From assembly GCA_946407715.1 (NCBI GenBank), contig CAMJPH010000060.1:1-15570 (forward strand): DNA of 15,570 bases, read 5' to 3'. A program made the translations under genes and the position numbers. Shown here piece after piece: positions 7,528 to 14,558 of the stretch. Under the pieces are notes generated by a model, which did not search any database, was not told the DNA's origin, and saw nothing but the letters and a program-made list of their open reading frames with translations. Positions within the stretch are counted from its first letter, which is position 1. Each line of letters begins with the position of its first letter. The stretch comes from an uncultured Bacteroidales bacterium. GTDB taxonomy: Bacteria; Bacteroidota; Bacteroidia; Bacteroidales; WCHB1-69.

Positions 7528-7912
7528 ATTCATCGAAATAATTTTCTTTAATAAAATCGAGTTGGCGGCGTTCGCGTTTGGTGGGGCGGCCGAGGCCATG
7601 CGGGCGGAACTCCTGCGTCTTGAGGGTTTTCATGCGGTCGTATTCTGCTTGCGGGGTGAGGTCGGTGCAGTATTGCGGCACCAACGGCGCCCCTACCCTG
7701 CTCTTCGGCGCGTCCACCACCTCCACGGTCTTGTGCAGCGATCCTATGTGCACCTCATACACCTCACCCACACGCACGTCACGCGAAGGCTTCACGTTCT
7801 CGCCGTTGAGTTTCACCTTCCCGGCGTTGCAGGCCTCCGTGGCGATGGAACGGGTCTTGTACAACCGCACCATCCATAGCCATTTGTCGATTCGGACGTT
7901 GAGTTTCTCCAT
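7526..7912 (-). CDS. hslR: S4-domain RNA-binding protein, Hsp15-like
   Basis: A 128-residue protein with an S4 RNA-binding domain at about residues 4-65: VRIDKWLWMVRLYKTRS, then A, CNAGKVKLNGENVKPSRDV and GEVYEV. A basic tail follows (RPHGLGRPTKRERRQL). This matches Hsp15 (HslR), which in E. coli binds 50S subunits carrying stalled nascent chains. Length fits the family (about 130 residues). The start codon lies inside a CGTAAAT repeat array: the last repeat unit supplies the A and T of the ATG (7912-7910). The DUF2147 gene ends only 21 bp upstream, so the two are probably co-transcribed. Confidence 0.87.
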   Translation of the reverse strand: MEKLNVRIDKWLWMVRLYKTRSIATEACNAGKVKLNGENVKPSRDVRVGEVYEVHIGSLHKTVEVVDAPKSRVGAPLVPQYCTDLTPQAEYDRMKTLKTQEFRPHGLGRPTKRERRQLDFIKENYFDE

Positions 7913-7938
7913 TTACGATTTACGATTTGCGATTTACG
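7911..7938. repeat. Four tandem CGTAAAT heptads joining two genes
   Basis: On the plus strand ATTTACG occurs at 7911-7917 and 7918-7924, ATTTGCG at 7925-7931 and ATTTACG at 7932-7938: four uninterrupted 7-nt units with one substitution. Read on the coding (minus) strand, the array spans from the TAA stop of the DUF2147 gene (7936-7934) to the ATG of hslR (7912-7910), so the repeat provides both signals and the whole spacer. Confidence 0.9.
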
Positions 7939-8398
7939 ATAATTTCTTCCACGTCATTGTTCTGCCCAGTGCGGGCACGCCGATGTAGCCGCGCACACGC
8001 AAGGTTTTGTCATTCTCGAACCACATCTTGCACTTGTAGGTCTTGCCATGCACGGGATCGTAGATTTCTCCATCGACCCACTGTTTCTTATTCGCATCAT
8101 ATTTGAAATGGAAAATCAGCGGAATCTGGTCGCCGGGGGTGTTCCGTTTCGCAGGGTCGGGATTCTTGATGTCCCGCTTCGGAGTGCCGTCCTTGAAATA
8201 GGGATTCTTCACCCAAATGATACGGCCACTGTAGGTGCCGGACTTGTCCTTGGTGATTTTCACCTTGCAATCCTCGTCAGAGGTGTCGTCCGAGATGTAA
8301 TACGTACCTAAAATTTTATCTGCGGCCTCCGTTTGGGCGACCGCAGATAAAGCAGGTACTATAAGCAGTGTGCAAAAAATGATGATGGGTCTTAACAT
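7934..8398 (-). CDS. Exported DUF2147-domain protein
   Basis: A 154-residue protein with a signal peptide (residues 1-22, ending SAVAQ) and a DUF2147 domain over about residues 28-153. Landmarks are ILGTYYISDD, CKVKITKDKSGTYSGRIIWV, WVDGEIYDPVHGKTYKCKM and the end LRVRGYIGVPALGRTMTWKKL. DUF2147 proteins are small lipocalin-like secreted proteins of unknown function found widely in Gram-negative bacteria. Residues 60-95 (NPYFKDGTPKRDIKNPDPAK) form the usual variable linker. Its upstream gap is filled by an inverted 6-7-nt repeat array and no clear promoter was recognised. Confidence 0.9.
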   Translation of the reverse strand: MLRPIIIFCTLLIVPALSAVAQTEAADKILGTYYISDDTSDEDCKVKITKDKSGTYSGRIIWVKNPYFKDGTPKRDIKNPDPAKRNTPGDQIPLIFHFKYDANKKQWVDGEIYDPVHGKTYKCKMWFENDKTLRVRGYIGVPALGRTMTWKKLS

Positions 8399-8405
8399 TG
8401 ATTTA

Positions 8406-8491
8406 GACTTAAAACTTAGACTTAGACTTAAAACTTAGACTTAGGCTTAAGACGGGACAAAAGTCTATGTCTAAGTCTTAAGTTTATGTCT
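8406..8491. repeat. Inverted pair of 6-7-nt-period arrays (DUF2147-DUF349 gap)
   Basis: About eight units of ACTTAG or ACTTAAA follow each other: ACT at 8407, 8414, 8420, 8426, 8433 and 8439, then degenerate GCT at 8445 and ACG at 8452. After a short spacer, five inverted units follow, with GT at 8463, 8469, 8475, 8482 and 8488. The architecture is the same as at 7434-7527, but the period alternates between 6 and 7. It fills the gap between the DUF2147 start (8398) and the DUF349 stop (8498). Confidence 0.85.
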
Positions 8492-8497
8492 AGTAAA

Positions 8498-10663
8498 TTA
8501 CGCTTCGGCGGGAGTTTCCGTTTCGGCGGCGGGCTCAGCCTCTGCGGCGGGAGTCTCAGTAGCAGGAGCCTCAGCCTGTTCGGCAGCCTTCGGGTTGTTC
8601 ATCATCTTGATCTTATACTCCAGATCAGCGACTTCCTTCTTCGCGAACTCGATTTTTTTGCGGAACTCGGCTGTGAGGATTTCAGCGTTCTTGGAGTTGG
8701 AGAAGAATCCTAAGTTATTCTCCCAAAGCACGATATCATCTTTCAAACGAGCCAGCTTGGTGGTAAGGAAGTTTTTCTCCTTGTCAATGAGCTTGTCGGC
8801 ATTGGGGTTGCGCATGATGTCGTTAATCCGCGACTGATAGCGATTTTGGCGCACATCATCCGCACTCACCTTGAGTTCCGCGAAACGTTTGTTGATGGCG
8901 TTGCGGTACTCAATGTAGATACGGTCTTTGTCGGCACGCGGCACGAAACCGATTTCCAACCACTCTTTCTGGTAAGCCTTCATAGCGTCGAGGTTGGCAT
9001 TGCGGTCCTCACCGAACTCGTAACCCAGAATCTTCTGGATAAGTTCCTCCTTCTTTTGAAGGTTTTCGCTCTCTTCGCCTTGCACGGTGTTGAAGAACTT
9101 GGCCTTGGCCTCGAAGAACTTGTCACAAGCGGCACGGAAGCGTTTCCACACTTGGTCGGAATATTTGCGCGGAGTGGCGCCGATGCTCTTCCACTCAGTT
9201 TGCAGCGCCAGAATCTCGTCGGTAGCCTGCTTCCAGTCGGTTCTGTCGGCAATGCCCTCAGCTTGGATAGCCAAGTTCAGCTTCTGGTTGTAGTTCTGCA
9301 TCTGCGTGTCCTTGATCTGCTGGAAATACTCCTTCTTCTGCTGGAAGAATTTGTCCAAATTGGATTTGAAACGCATCCAGATCTCGTCGTTCAGCTTGGC
9401 AGGAGCGGGTCCGAGCGTTTTCCAGAGGCTGAACAGTTCGTTCAGCTTGTCGCTGATTTCATTGTATTCAGACACTTGCTCAACCGGTTTGGCAACCAGC
9501 TCTTCGGCCTGCTCGCAAAGCACAACCTTGGCGTTGTAGTTGTTCTGCTCTTCGGCGAACAGCTTGTCATAATGCTCTCTACGGCGTTGGTTGATTTGGT
9601 CGGAAGCGGTTTTGAAACGTTCCCAGATCTCCTCTTTCTTGTCATCCGGAACCGGTCCGATTTCTTTCCATTGACGGTGGAGTTCCTGCAATTCATTGAA
9701 AGACTGATTGATAGAATCATTCAAAAGCAGAGATTCGGCTTTTTCGCAGATTTGCAGTTTGCTTTCGAGATTCTTCTTGTAATCCAGCATGCGCATTTCG
9801 CGGTTCATGCGGACAATGTCGAAGAATTTCTCAATATAGAAATGGTAATTCTGCCAAAGATTGGTGGATTCGGCTTGCGGCACAGGACCGGTGGCCTTCC
9901 ACTGTTCCTGAAATTCCTTGACCTGATCGTTCAAAACCTTGAGGTTTGATTCCGTTTCAAGGAGGCGTTTCAGTCCTTCTATAATATTGTTTTTAATCTC
10001 TAAATTCTTGATTTTAAGTTGCTCAAGTTCCTCAATGAAAGCGGCTTTGTTGTCTTTGTAGGTTTGGAAAGCAGTGTTGAAGCGTTTTTCGAGCTCATCG
10101 GGTTCATTATTGAATTCAGGCATAGCGGGAGCTTCCTGACCTTCGGGAAGTTCAGCGGCAGCGGCTTCGGCAGCGGCTTTCGCAGCCTCAAACTCGGCTT
10201 GGCGTGCGCGTCTGCGTTCACGAAGGAATTCAAGGGCTTTGGCGCGAATTACGCCCACGCGCTGCTTGATGATGTTGAAGTTGCGCTCCACAACCAACTT
10301 TTCAAGTTCATCCACGCATTTGGCAAGGTCGAAGTCCGCATATTCTGCTTCCACCTGCTCCAAAGTTTCCTCCGGTTGGGCTGGTTCTTCTGCTACAGGG
10401 GCTTCCTCTGCGGAAGTTTCAGCAGTAGGTTCTTGAGCGGGTTCCTCCGCCACTTCCTTCTGAGATTCTGCTGGCATCTCCTGCGGTTGCTCAGCGGAAG
10501 TTTCGGGTTGCGGTTCCGTCACGGGTTCCGCGATTTCAGGTTCCACTGCGGATGCGGGAGTTGCATTCTCATTAACGGTTTGAGCTTCCTGAGAAGCTTC
10601 GGGGTTCACCTCATTGTTCTGAATTTCAGGATTTTCCGGGTGAAGAAGTTCTTGTGATTCCAT
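8498..10663 (-). CDS. DUF349 repeat protein with acidic low-complexity ends
   Basis: A 721-residue, mostly helical protein, cytoplasmic as far as can be seen (no signal peptide or TM segment). Five DUF349 repeats are marked by a W-K-x-[IT]-G-x-x-P core with W at residues 255, 332, 414, 491 and 568, a spacing of about 77 residues, each followed by W-x-x-F or a similar aromatic helix. Residues 18-103 are a Glu/Pro/Ala-rich disordered segment with repeated AEEPAQ-like words, and residues 693-721 are a similar tail. The C-terminal part (about 615-690) is predicted coiled coil (LARLKDDIVLWENN … AKKEVADLEYKIKMM). DUF349 proteins are common in Bacteroidota and Actinobacteria; function is not established. 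The start at 10663 has a promoter-like element 39 nt upstream. Confidence 0.9.
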   Translation of the reverse strand: MESQELLHPENPEIQNNEVNPEASQEAQTVNENATPASAVEPEIAEPVTEPQPETSAEQPQEMPAESQKEVAEEPAQEPTAETSAEEAPVAEEPAQPEETLEQVEAEYADFDLAKCVDELEKLVVERNFNIIKQRVGVIRAKALEFLRERRRARQAEFEAAKAAAEAAAAELPEGQEAPAMPEFNNEPDELEKRFNTAFQTYKDNKAAFIEELEQLKIKNLEIKNNIIEGLKRLLETESNLKVLNDQVKEFQEQWKATGPVPQAESTNLWQNYHFYIEKFFDIVRMNREMRMLDYKKNLESKLQICEKAESLLLNDSINQSFNELQELHRQWKEIGPVPDDKKEEIWERFKTASDQINQRRREHYDKLFAEEQNNYNAKVVLCEQAEELVAKPVEQVSEYNEISDKLNELFSLWKTLGPAPAKLNDEIWMRFKSNLDKFFQQKKEYFQQIKDTQMQNYNQKLNLAIQAEGIADRTDWKQATDEILALQTEWKSIGATPRKYSDQVWKRFRAACDKFFEAKAKFFNTVQGEESENLQKKEELIQKILGYEFGEDRNANLDAMKAYQKEWLEIGFVPRADKDRIYIEYRNAINKRFAELKVSADDVRQNRYQSRINDIMRNPNADKLIDKEKNFLTTKLARLKDDIVLWENNLGFFSNSKNAEILTAEFRKKIEFAKKEVADLEYKIKMMNNPKAAEQAEAPATETPAAEAEPAAETETPAEA

Positions 10664-10696
10664 ACTTTTTTGGAGTTTTTGTGATTAATTAAAAGC

Positions 10697-10729
10697 GGCT
10701 GCGAAGATACACTTTTTTTGTACGCAGCC
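10697..10729 (-). promoter_or_regulatory. Promoter-like region of the DUF349 gene within a 7-bp inverted repeat
   Basis: On the minus strand TATCTTCG (10709-10702) differs from TAnnTTTG at one base. It lies within a 17-bp sequence (10704-10720) identical to that upstream of hldA. The element is flanked by GGCTGCG/CGCAGCC (10697-10703 and 10723-10729), whose downstream arm overlaps the -7 motif. The arms could be an operator half-site pair or a 5' hairpin, or chance. The distance to the ATG at 10663 is about 39 nt. Confidence 0.5.
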
Positions 10730-10764
10730 AAAATACGATTTCAACTGTCAGGGCTTTAATTAAA

Positions 10765-10823
10765 AGACGTGAGGCGGAAACGTTTCCCGTCTCATGTCTT
10801 AAATCTCACGTCTTACGTCCTTA
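10765..10823. repeat. 7-nt-period array with nested palindromes (DUF349-glyS gap)
   Basis: Five heptads in exact register have GTC at 10789, 10796, 10810 and 10817 and a degenerate ATC at 10803. On the minus strand they read as GACNTRA-like units. AGACGTGAG at 10765-10773 is the exact reverse complement of CTCACGTCT at 10805-10813, and between them lies the 12-bp palindrome GGAAACGTTTCC. The rest of this 194-bp gap holds the DUF349 promoter region; no small gene was seen. Confidence 0.75.
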
Positions 10824-10857
10824 TTTTGAACACCTTTGCGCGGATATTCAACAGGAA

Positions 10858-12372
10858 CTACCGCAATTTTTTCATCAGTTCCACTGTCAAATCGGCGATG
10901 GGCAGGCGGTACTGCGCCATGGTGTCACGTTCGCGGACCGTCACCGTTTGATCCTCCTTCGTCTGGTTGTCAATGGTCACGCAGAACGGCGTACCGATGG
11001 CATCCTGACGGCGGTAGCGGCGGCCGATGGCATCCTTGTCCTCGTACTGCACCATGAAATCTTTCTTCAGCATGTCGAAGACCTCCTGGCCGATTTCCGG
11101 CAGGCCGTCTTTCTTGACCAACGGAAGCACGGCGACTTTGTAGGGTGCGAGTTTCGCGGGCAGGCGCAACACCGTACGCGTGGAACCGTCCTCCAAGGTC
11201 TCCTCGGTGAAGGCGTGACTGAACACAGCAAGGAACATACGATCGACACCGATGGAAGTCTCAATGACGTAAGGTACATAGTTCTCGTTGACTTCGGGGT
11301 CGAAATAGCGTAGTTTCTTGCCGGAATACTTCTCATGCTGTGACAAGTCGAAGTTCGTGCGGGAGTGGATGCCCTCAAGTTCCTTGAACCCGAACGGGAA
11401 CTTGAATTCAATGTCGGTGGCGGCATTGGCGTAGTGAGCTAATTTCTCGTGGTCGTGGAAACGGTAATTCTCGGCGGGAATGCCCAAATCCTTGTGCCAC
11501 TGCAGACGGGTCTGCTTCCAATATTCGAACCATTTGAGTTCCTCACCGGGTTTCACGAAGAATTGCATTTCCATTTGCTCGAACTCACGCATACGGAAGA
11601 TGAACTGGCGGGCCACAATCTCATTGCGGAAAGCCTTGCCTATCTGCGCGATGCCAAAGGGCAGTTTCATGCGACCTGTTTTGTAAATATTAAGGAAGTT
11701 CACGAAGATGCCCTGCGCGGTCTCCGGACGGAGGTAAATCGTGTCGGCACCGTCAGAGACAGAACCCAACTTGGTGGCGAACATCAGGTTGAACTGACGA
11801 ACATCCGTCCAGTTGCGCGTGCCGGAGATGGGACACACGATGCCCAGTTCCTCAATAAGGGACTTCAAGCCAGCGAGGTCGTTGTTGTTCATCATCTCCG
11901 CAAAACGCTTGCGAATGTCATCAACCTGCGCCTGATATTGCACCACGCGGGTGTTGGTCTGGCGGTAGAGCGATTCGTCGAAATTGTTGAAACGCTTCTT
12001 CGCCTTTTCAATCTCCTTATCTATCTTATCTTCAATCTTTTGGATATGGTCTTCAATCAGCACGTCCGCACGATAACGTTTCTTGGAATCCTTGTTGTCG
12101 ATGAGCGGGTCATTGAAAGCGTCCACGTGTCCGGAAGCTTTCCAGATGGTCGGGTGCATGAAGATGGCACTGTCCAAACCAACGATGTTCTCGTGGTACT
12201 GCACCATGGCCTTCCACCAATACTGCTTGATATTATTCTTCAGTTCAACACCATTCTGACCGTAGTCATAAACCGCACTTAAGCCGTCGTAAATCTCACT
12301 GGAGGGGAAAATGAAGCCATACTCCTTGGCATGGGCTATAATCTGTTTGAAAAGGTCTTCGTTGTTTGCCAT
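10858..12372 (-). CDS. glyS: Glycyl-tRNA synthetase (homodimeric, archaeal/eukaryal type)
   Basis: Class II aminoacyl-tRNA synthetase charging tRNA-Gly; 504 residues. The motif 1 region is at about 62-90 (IVGLDSAIFMHPTIWKASGH, then VDAFNDP). YLRPETAQGIFVNF lies at 213-226. Motif 2 starts with FRNEIVARQFIFRMREFEQ at 248, and motif 3 has ETSIGVDRMFLAV near 371-383. The C-terminal anticodon-binding domain spans about 407-504 (LAPYKVAVLPLVKK to TVTVRERDTMAQYRLP). This is the single-chain alpha2 form usual in Bacteroidota, not the alpha2beta2 GlyQ/GlyS enzyme, so the symbol glyS (or glyQS) refers to that form. Residues 93-180 form a long helical insertion of charged residues. Both flanking gaps hold heptad arrays; no riboswitch or T-box-like leader was recognised. 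Confidence 0.96.
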   Translation of the reverse strand: MANNEDLFKQIIAHAKEYGFIFPSSEIYDGLSAVYDYGQNGVELKNNIKQYWWKAMVQYHENIVGLDSAIFMHPTIWKASGHVDAFNDPLIDNKDSKKRYRADVLIEDHIQKIEDKIDKEIEKAKKRFNNFDESLYRQTNTRVVQYQAQVDDIRKRFAEMMNNNDLAGLKSLIEELGIVCPISGTRNWTDVRQFNLMFATKLGSVSDGADTIYLRPETAQGIFVNFLNIYKTGRMKLPFGIAQIGKAFRNEIVARQFIFRMREFEQMEMQFFVKPGEELKWFEYWKQTRLQWHKDLGIPAENYRFHDHEKLAHYANAATDIEFKFPFGFKELEGIHSRTNFDLSQHEKYSGKKLRYFDPEVNENYVPYVIETSIGVDRMFLAVFSHAFTEETLEDGSTRTVLRLPAKLAPYKVAVLPLVKKDGLPEIGQEVFDMLKKDFMVQYEDKDAIGRRYRRQDAIGTPFCVTIDNQTKEDQTVTVRERDTMAQYRLPIADLTVELMKKLR

Positions 12373-12380
12373 ATTTAATG

Positions 12381-12410
12381 GTTATTGGTTATGGGGTTAT
12401 TAGTTATTGG
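12381..12410. repeat. Four GTTATTG-type heptads in the glyS leader
   Basis: TTAT recurs at 12382, 12389, 12397 and 12404 (steps of 7, 8 and 7) within units such as GTTATTG and GTTATGG. On the minus strand this is an AATAAC-rich tract directly before the glyS start codon (12372). It is a different word from the second array in the same gap. Confidence 0.7.
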
Positions 12411-12442
12411 CGTATTCGTTTATGTTTGGGTTTTCGTTGAAA

Positions 12443-12477
12443 GACTTGAGACTTAAGGCTTGAGACTTGAGACTTTG
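12443..12477. repeat. Five GACTTGA-type heptads in the glyS-porT gap
   Basis: Exact 7-nt register: ACT at 12444, 12451, 12465 and 12472 with a GCT variant at 12458. The units are GACTTGA, GACTTAA, GGCTTGA and GACTTTG variants. No inverted partner arm was seen in this gap. Between 12500 and 12540 a looser TCATCGTTT-like repeat occurs before the porT stop. Confidence 0.85.
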
Positions 12478-12541
12478 GGGAAAATACGTTTTTTTCAATC
12501 TTTGATCATTCTTCATCGTTTTTCATCGTTTCTCCATCATT

Positions 12542-13258
12542 CTACTCGAAAATAAACGAAATCTGCAAATTCTTCGCTTTCAGAGAAGTCACACTGGTCG
12601 CATACGCATTGGCTTCCGCCACGAGCATATTGACAAGACCGAAAGACATCTTCAGTTCGGTGGAGAATTTAAAATAAGTGCAGTAGAAATCGAATCCGAC
12701 TCCTACTTGCGCCTGTACATCGTGCGGATTGAGTTTCAGCACCACATTGCCGTTCTCCGGGGCTTTCTTCTTTTTGGCGGAAATCATGTCGAAACTGTAT
12801 TGCCCACCTGCGATGACGTATGCACGGATGTTGTTCAGCATTCGCGAAGATTTGAACTTCAAAAGCAGAGGCAAATCCAGATAGACAGATTCGGCGCGCT
12901 TTCCCCGTACAAGTTCGGTTCCGGAGGGGAACCGGATGGTGTAATTGACGTAACGGTCAGCAAAAGAGAGGCCGGGAATAAAGCGCAAATCGAAATATTT
13001 GCCCAAACGGAGATTGGTGACGATGCCAAGGCCGAATCCGCTGAGTGAACGTGTGTTCACCATCATCAACGTATCGTAATTTGACAAGTCGGGTTTAGTG
13101 GAGATAATATAATCAAACTGGTTGTAACCCAGCGAGAAGCCAAAATGGAACACCTTTTTGTCATACTTCAGCAAGTTAGGTACGCCAAACTGGGCAAAAG
13201 AACTGACCGACAGGCCAACCAGCAATATGGTGAGGATTGTTTTTCGCGTCTGATTCAT
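12542..13258 (-). CDS. PorT-like outer-membrane beta-barrel protein
   Basis: A 238-residue exported barrel protein. It starts MNQTRKTILTILLVGLSV with signal cleavage after SSFAQ. The early segment KVFHFGFSLGYNQFDYII matches the HFGF-x-LG-x-N hallmark of PorT/SprT-type proteins, and later strands FGLGIVTNLRLGKYFDLRF, LDLPLLLKFKSSR and FYCTYFKFSTELKMSFGLVN fit an outer-membrane barrel. PorT is an accessory component of the type IX secretion system in Porphyromonas and Flavobacterium. Here it could be that protein or a paralogous barrel of the same family, so no symbol is given. The ATG at 13258 starts the signal peptide; an upstream ATG at 13282 would add eight cysteine-containing residues before it. 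It lies 80 bp downstream of hldA. Confidence 0.75.
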   Translation of the reverse strand: MNQTRKTILTILLVGLSVSSFAQFGVPNLLKYDKKVFHFGFSLGYNQFDYIISTKPDLSNYDTLMMVNTRSLSGFGLGIVTNLRLGKYFDLRFIPGLSFADRYVNYTIRFPSGTELVRGKRAESVYLDLPLLLKFKSSRMLNNIRAYVIAGGQYSFDMISAKKKKAPENGNVVLKLNPHDVQAQVGVGFDFYCTYFKFSTELKMSFGLVNMLVAEANAYATSVTSLKAKNLQISFIFE

Positions 13259-13338
13259 AAATCCACAGTCAAAGCACAACAAACGAGATTGTGAGTTTTT
13301 TAGTGTATGACATCTAAAAAAATGTAGAAGAAGGAATT

Positions 13339-14340
13339 CTAAGAGTTTTTCATGATTTCTGATTTGAGTTGGGCACCATTAATGGGCACCACCCCCACAT
13401 ATTCACAGACAAGACCGCCAGCCAAGTTAGAGGCAAGACAAGTCTCCTCCACCGTGTGTCCTTTCAGCAGGAAGAGGGTGGATACAGAAATCACAGTATC
13501 ACCCGCGCCGGACACATCGCTGACGCGCCTGTGGAAAGCCGGCTGATGGTAGAACTTGTCGTTCTGCCTGTCATAGAACGCAATACCCTTGGCGGACATG
13601 GTGACCATCACCTTGTCAATATTCTGCCTTTCGGCAAACTCTTTTGCAAGGTCGTGGATTTCCTCCAAGGTCAGCTCCGCGCCCTCCTCCACATGCAAGC
13701 CTTTCGACAGTTCTTTCATATTCGGTTTGAAAAGGTTGACGTTCATGTAGTTGTTGAAATTCTTCTCCTTGGGATCCACCGCGACATATATATTCTTCTT
13801 ATGTGCAAAATTGATAATTTCGGATATCAAATCCTTGGAAAACAACCCCTTATCATAATCCTCAAAGATGACAGCATCTATTTCATTATGGTCGATGATT
13901 TGCTCCACTGTAGTCAGGAACTGTCTTTTCTCGCGTTCTTTGAGTTGCTGCACCTTTTCGTCATCGACGCGCACAATATGGCAGTTGTTTCCAATAATAC
14001 GGTACTTGATGGTGGTGCGACGACCGTACATCGGAACGATGGCATCGGAAATCAGGTCGCAGTCTTCCATAAGATTATAGAAGACCTTGGCCTTCGAGTC
14101 ACTGCCGATGACCGAACAAAGAATCGGGTCGGCACCGAGTGACTTGAGGTTGAGGGCCACATTGGCGGCGCCGCCCAAACGATAACTGCGGCTTTGCACA
14201 TTAACAATCGGGACCGGAGCCTCCGGACTGATTCGAGTGACCTTGCCTGTGAGGTAACAGTCGATCATTACATCGCCGATTACCAATATTTTAGCATTCT
14301 TGAAATCTTCAAAAATCTGTTCTACCTGTTCTACTTTCAT
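13339..14340 (-). CDS. hldA: D-glycero-beta-D-manno-heptose-7-phosphate kinase (RfaE1 domain only)
   Basis: PfkB/ribokinase-family enzyme that phosphorylates heptose 7-phosphate at C1 in the ADP/GDP-heptose pathway for LPS core or glycan heptose. The 333-residue protein shows ILVIGDVMIDCYLTGKVTRI, SPEAPVPIV, the substrate-loop RLGGAANVALNL (residues 54-65), VDPKEKNF, and the C-terminal DVSGAGDTV with catalytic Asp281. Only the kinase domain is present; the cytidylyl/adenylyltransferase (HldC/RfaE2) half seen in bifunctional HldE is absent, as in many organisms with split genes. The start is set at ATG 14340 by homology and by the promoter motif 19 nt upstream. A longer frame to 14508 would place that promoter inside the gene and is Cys/Ser-rich and not family-like. 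Confidence 0.92.
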   Translation of the reverse strand: MKVEQVEQIFEDFKNAKILVIGDVMIDCYLTGKVTRISPEAPVPIVNVQSRSYRLGGAANVALNLKSLGADPILCSVIGSDSKAKVFYNLMEDCDLISDAIVPMYGRRTTIKYRIIGNNCHIVRVDDEKVQQLKEREKRQFLTTVEQIIDHNEIDAVIFEDYDKGLFSKDLISEIINFAHKKNIYVAVDPKEKNFNNYMNVNLFKPNMKELSKGLHVEEGAELTLEEIHDLAKEFAERQNIDKVMVTMSAKGIAFYDRQNDKFYHQPAFHRRVSDVSGAGDTVISVSTLFLLKGHTVEETCLASNLAGGLVCEYVGVVPINGAQLKSEIMKNS

Positions 14341-14358
14341 TGCACAAAAATTAGTCGG

Positions 14359-14377
14359 CAAAGATACACTTTTTTTG
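14359..14377 (-). promoter_or_regulatory. Promoter of hldA (TATCTTTG -7 element)
   Basis: On the minus strand CAAAAAAAGTG is followed by TATCTTTG (14366-14359), an exact TAnnTTTG match 18 bases before the ATG at 14340. The A-tract takes the place of an evident -33 TTTG. Bases 14361-14377 are identical to 10704-10720 before the DUF349 gene. The remainder of the gap to the FISUMP stop (14378-14558) contains no gene or clear terminator that I can see. Confidence 0.65.
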
Positions 14378-14558
14378 CGATTGGTGGATTGTGAATTATG
14401 TGTCGAAACACGGCAACCGCACCAAACGACGTATGACGTGTGAATAGCCGTTCTGCTACCGGATACGGATACGCAACCACTAACGCAGTTGACACAAAAA
14501 AAGGACAAAACCGGTTGGCCTCCTATCGTCGGCTCCCCGCTTTTGGTTTATGTTTTTT

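Noticed and set aside
8846..9949. 367-codon plus-strand open frame opposite the DUF349 gene
   Set aside because: It lies fully antisense to a protein with five clear DUF349 repeats. Its leucine/valine-rich translation mirrors the Lys/Glu/Gln codons of the real gene, with no recognisable domain.
11449..12282. 277-codon plus-strand open frame opposite glyS
   Set aside because: Antisense shadow of a well-conserved glycyl-tRNA synthetase; no domain or start signal.
12500..12540. TCATCGTTT-like repeats before the porT stop
   Set aside because: Only two good copies with irregular spacing; not enough to call a separate array.
13369..14142. 257-codon plus-strand open frame opposite hldA
   Set aside because: Antisense shadow of the conserved kinase gene; no family features.
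14341..14508. 56-residue N-terminal extension of hldA
   Set aside because: It would place the TATCTTTG promoter inside the gene, and its Cys/Ser-rich sequence is not family-like; the ATG at 14340 fits the family start.
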